Positions 5,557 to 7,564 of a stretch of DNA of 7,564 nucleotides are shown piece by piece. Position 1 is the first letter of the stretch. Each line of letters opens with the position of its first letter. The stretch lies in assembly GCA_947379685.1 (NCBI GenBank), contig CANCOG010000241.1, positions 1-7,564 of the forward strand. Direction: 5' to 3'. Made by a program: the position numbers and the translations under genes. The notes beneath the pieces were generated by a model that searched no databases, was not told the origin of the DNA, and saw only the letters and a list, made by a program, of their open reading frames with translations. Source of the stretch: Flavipsychrobacter stenotrophus. Its GTDB lineage: Bacteria; Bacteroidota; Bacteroidia; Chitinophagales; Chitinophagaceae.

Positions 5557-5742
5557 GTGGAATGATCTGGTTTGTTAACGCTGTGTAATGACGTTCAGGC
5601 GATTGCATAAACGCCTGTAGCACAAAGGTTCGAACTTACAGGCATCAAACCTAAGATCTTTACCATTAATTACTCATCTAAAATGTTAATGAACTAATTA
5701 TAATTTTTTTACAGTTTTTAATGTGCCAACTTTGCAGTGTTA

Positions 5743-5900
5743 GGAACATTGCCAAAATAAGTTTCACAAGTTAGGCGAAGTTATTATTTGTTTTTTCAAG
5801 GCGCAAAATCTGCGAATATGGTAATATTTAAAGACTTTTGCAACGCAGAAAAGGCGAATAAGAACTTTGCATAACGTGGAAGATATTTTGGCAACGTTCC
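5743..5900. repeat. 158-bp imperfect foldback (MITE-like or structured RNA)
   Basis: The ends GGAACATTGCCAAAATA (5743-5759) and its complement (5884-5900) match at 16 of 17 positions. Inside, the arms continue to pair: 5762-5767 with 5876-5881, 5770-5773 with 5872-5875, 5775-5782 with 5863-5870, 5784-5797 with 5848-5861, 5803-5808 with 5836-5841, 5809-5811 with 5832-5834, and 5814-5819 with 5824-5829, closing on loop GGTA. By my count that is about 63 pairs (six of them G-T) from 79 positions per arm. Outer ends and central loop share the same centre (5821.5). No ORF and no clean target duplication are visible. It may be a decayed miniature inverted-repeat element or a transcribed hairpin. 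Confidence 0.8.
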
Positions 5901-5914
5901 ATAATCCTTTCAGC

Positions 5915-5941
5915 GGGCAAATTTGCGTGATCGGTTTGCCC
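5915..5941. promoter_or_regulatory. Operator-like inverted repeat upstream of NDH-2
   Basis: Perfect 7-bp arms GGGCAAA (5915-5921) and TTTGCCC (5935-5941) with a 13-base spacer. The left arm overlaps the perfect palindrome GCAAATTTGC (5917-5926). It ends 37 bp before the NDH-2 start, a plausible place for a regulator site, but the function is inferred from symmetry only. Confidence 0.35.
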
Positions 5942-5978
5942 ACTTTATTTAACGCACGTGTAAATACTTTTCTGTAAG

Positions 5979-7235
5979 ATGTTAATCAAGAAGAAAGTAG
6001 TTGTCGTCGGTGGCGGGTTTGCAGGTATCCAACTAGTACAGCAATTAGACGCTAAGTTATTCGATGTTTTGCTGATCGATAAAATTAACCACCACCAGTT
6101 CCAGCCATTGTTTTATCAGGTGGCCACCTCACAAATAGAACCTTCCAGCATTTCGTTCCCCTTCAGGCATATTTTTAAACATAAAGACAATGTCCAGATT
6201 CGCCTTGCAGAAGTTTTGAATGTTGACGTAGCCAGTAATAAGCTGAGCACCACCATAGGCGATTTTGATTACGATTACCTGGCCATTGCTACGGGATGTA
6301 AAACAAATTTCTTTGGTAATGCAGAAATAGGCAAGTACGCGCTTACTCTAAAAACTACCTATGATGCGATTACCGTTCGTAACCATATTCTGCAAAACTT
6401 CGAGAACGTTCTATCTGCTACCGAAGAGGAGAAAGAAAGCCTGCTGAACATTGTAATAGTAGGCGCAGGCCCAACCGGGGTTGAGCTTTCCGGTTCATTT
6501 GCCGAAATAAAGAAGCATATTTTACCAAAGGATTATCCCGGTATTGATTTTTCAAGGTTGCGGGTGATTCTTGTAGAAGGCAGCAAGCACACACTCAATA
6601 ATATGAGCGAAAATTCGAAAGCCGCATCCGAAAAATACCTCAGGGAAATGGGTGTGGAGTTACTAACAGAGACCTTTGTCAGTAATTATGACGGCAAGGT
6701 GCTCACTTTCAAGGACGGCAAAACAATTAAAACCGGGACAGTGATATGGGCGGCAGGAGTTACTCCCAACACCCTTGAAGGCTTGCCAAAGCAATGGTTC
6801 ACGCCCGGTAACAGATTAAAGGTGGACAGGCAGAACAAGGCAATAGAGAGTAGTAATATTTTCGCTCTGGGCGACATTGCCTATATGGAGACGCCCAAGT
6901 ACCCCAAGGGACACCCACAATTAGCAAATGTTGCGATTAACCAGGCCAAAACTTTAGCGAAGAATTTAAGACGAATAGTACAAGGTAAGCCAGTAACGGA
7001 TTATGAATATGTCGATCTCGGCTCTATGGCTACCGTGGGCACCAATAAAGCCGTTGTTGACCTCTCTTTCATGAAAATTAGGGGCTACCTGGCTTGGCTG
7101 ATCTGGATGTTCCTGCACCTGATGCTGATATTGAGTGTAAAAAACAAACTGATCATTTTTATCAACTGGGCATGGGCCTACATCACAAAAAACACCTCGC
7201 TTAGGTTGATACTGACACCAGGTAAAGTAAAGTGA
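5979..7235 (+). CDS. ndh: Type II NADH dehydrogenase (NDH-2), NADH:quinone oxidoreductase
   Basis: 418 residues, usual length. The N-terminal Rossmann motif GGGFAG (11-16) binds FAD. HHQFQPLFYQVAT (38-50) is the conserved family segment near the flavin, and ATG (104-106) closes the first fold. The second Rossmann motif GAGPTG (162-167) binds NADH and is followed by E169, the conserved glutamate of the GVEL stretch. WAAGV (257-261) and ALGD (296-299) are the remaining FAD-site hallmarks. The C-terminal 60 residues are hydrophobic and aromatic (WLIWMFLHLMLIL), matching the membrane-anchoring helices. The enzyme passes electrons from NADH to menaquinone on the cytoplasmic face of the inner membrane without pumping protons. 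The ATG at 5979 directly precedes the beta strand of the first fold, so it is a firm start. It is a single gene: divergent from the broken oxidoreductase and convergent with the T9SS cargo gene. All key motifs are intact. Confidence 0.95.
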   Translation: MLIKKKVVVVGGGFAGIQLVQQLDAKLFDVLLIDKINHHQFQPLFYQVATSQIEPSSISFPFRHIFKHKDNVQIRLAEVLNVDVASNKLSTTIGDFDYDYLAIATGCKTNFFGNAEIGKYALTLKTTYDAITVRNHILQNFENVLSATEEEKESLLNIVIVGAGPTGVELSGSFAEIKKHILPKDYPGIDFSRLRVILVEGSKHTLNNMSENSKAASEKYLREMGVELLTETFVSNYDGKVLTFKDGKTIKTGTVIWAAGVTPNTLEGLPKQWFTPGNRLKVDRQNKAIESSNIFALGDIAYMETPKYPKGHPQLANVAINQAKTLAKNLRRIVQGKPVTDYEYVDLGSMATVGTNKAVVDLSFMKIRGYLAWLIWMFLHLMLILSVKNKLIIFINWAWAYITKNTSLRLILTPGKVK

Positions 7236-7243
7236 AAATTCTC

Positions 7244-7290
7244 GTCCGCGTTTGTAACGCGGATGCCACGGCAGGGCGTTTGTAACGCCC
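7244..7290. repeat. Two tandem REP-like hairpins, CGTTTGTAACG core
   Basis: CCGCGTT-TGT-AACGCGG (7246-7262, extended by T-A and G-T) and GGGCGTT-TGT-AACGCCC (7274-7290) are perfect 7-bp hairpins sharing the 13-base core GCGTTTGTAACGC, separated by 11 bases. They sit 8 bp after the NDH-2 stop, in the 85-bp gap to the convergent cargo gene, and may also act as a terminator for both. The GC-rich stems without a T-run at their base fit a repetitive extragenic palindrome better than a classic terminator. Confidence 0.75.
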
Positions 7291-7320
7291 GCGCCGACGG
7301 CTTTATTTTCTACAGCAATC

Positions 7321-7564
7321 CTATCTCCCCACCACAAAACTCCCCGTACAAACCACCCCTCCAGCGAAAATCCTTACATAGTAATACCCATCATTTATCG
7401 CACGATCTAGCTGAACAGGTACCTCGAATTTTCCATTGATAACCGAGCCGGTTCCCGTTTTAACCATGCGCCCTATTACATCCCTTACTTCAAAAGTCAG
7501 GTCTCCTGTACTCCCACTGCTGACATTGCCTGCAATAGTGAAATTGCCATCATTAGGATTGGGG
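7321..7564 (-). CDS. T9SS type A C-terminal sorting domain of a secreted protein, 5' part outside the window
   Basis: The minus-strand frame enters at the right edge (first full codon 7561-7563) and stops at TAG 7321-7323, giving 80 residues. It begins PNPNDGNFTI (1-10), the signature start of the type IX secretion system C-terminal domain, continues with a beta strand VRDVIGRMV (26-34), then GYYYVRI (59-65), and ends in GSFVVGR. This domain guides a protein with a signal peptide through the outer membrane, after which it is normally cleaved or attached to the surface. What the cargo does cannot be told, because its functional domains lie beyond the window. The single cysteine C72 is unremarkable. 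It converges on NDH-2 with the paired hairpins between. Confidence 0.88.
   Translation of the reverse strand, partial: PNPNDGNFTIAGNVSSGSTGDLTFEVRDVIGRMVKTGTGSVINGKFEVPVQLDRAINDGYYYVRIFAGGVVCTGSFVVGR

Larger units (their letters stand above)
5557..5978. other. Gene-free divergent region holding a foldback element and regulatory palindromes
   Basis: 422 bp between the divergent oxidoreductase and NDH-2 genes, with no ORF of note. From the left: an inverted repeat CAGGCG/CGCCTG (5596-5617) in the oxidoreductase leader; a possible minus-strand -7 box AACCTTTG (5623-5630, first base off); an AT-rich stretch 5660-5720; the long foldback 5743-5900; and GGGCAAA/TTTGCCC (5915-5941) before NDH-2. Near-consensus plus-strand -7 boxes are CAACTTTG (5727-5734), GAACTTTG (5862-5869) and TACTTTTC (5965-5972); none is perfect, so I do not choose one. 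Confidence 0.5.

Noticed and set aside
6966..7337. Minus-strand frame of 123 codons overlapping the NDH-2 end
   Set aside because: It lies mostly antisense to NDH-2, runs through the REP-like hairpins, and has no recognisable domain.
1..7564. CRISPR array or toxin-antitoxin or phage module
   Set aside because: No regularly spaced repeats, and no cas, integrase or recognisable toxin or antitoxin gene.

Overview
The window looks like chromosomal DNA of a Bacteroidota, most likely Chitinophagales/Chitinophagaceae. The evidence is a type IX secretion C-terminal sorting domain at the right edge, a perfect Bacteroidota -7 box (TAnnTTTG) before the tRNA, A-rich rather than Shine-Dalgarno leaders, and protein families typical of that phylum (two-domain SurA-like isomerase, short C2H2/PRiA4_ORF3 protein, Bacteroidota-type ECF sigma factor, type II NADH dehydrogenase). 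The genus is an inference.

Layout, left to right. 1-807 is the 3' part of a periplasmic SurA/PpiC-type peptidyl-prolyl isomerase. 979-1599 is an orphan ABC-transporter ATPase. 1777-1851 is tRNA-Arg(CCG), with its own promoter and a bidirectional hairpin terminator that begins on the final A of its CCA end. 1922-2647 (minus) is a zinc-finger / pRiA4b ORF-3-like protein converging on the tRNA. After a gene-free stretch with two clear palindromes, 3015-3803 is a compact three-gene cluster: an exported thioredoxin-fold protein with WCSVC, a 26-residue single-helix membrane peptide, and a 70-residue protein with a CPMC motif. It is closed by a terminator hairpin at 3810-3851. 3936-4496 is an ECF-like sigma factor. 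4597-5556 (minus) is a zinc-independent quinone-oxidoreductase-like MDR gene broken by one in-frame TAG. 5557-5978 has no gene, but it holds a roughly 158-bp imperfect foldback whose outer arms and central loop share exactly the same centre. 5979-7235 is type II NADH dehydrogenase. 7244-7290 carries two tandem REP-like hairpins. 7321-7564 (minus) is the C-terminal end of a T9SS cargo protein.

Functional reading. Most genes are single housekeeping or envelope units rather than one pathway: envelope protein folding (PpiC), respiration (NDH-2), secretion cargo (T9SS CTD) and translation (tRNA-Arg). The part that most resembles an undescribed unit is the 3015-3803 cysteine-motif cluster next to the sigma factor. 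The most striking non-coding signal is the 5743-5900 foldback. Short intergenic TTTGCG-type motifs and small palindromes recur between genes, suggesting a genome rich in dispersed intergenic repeats.
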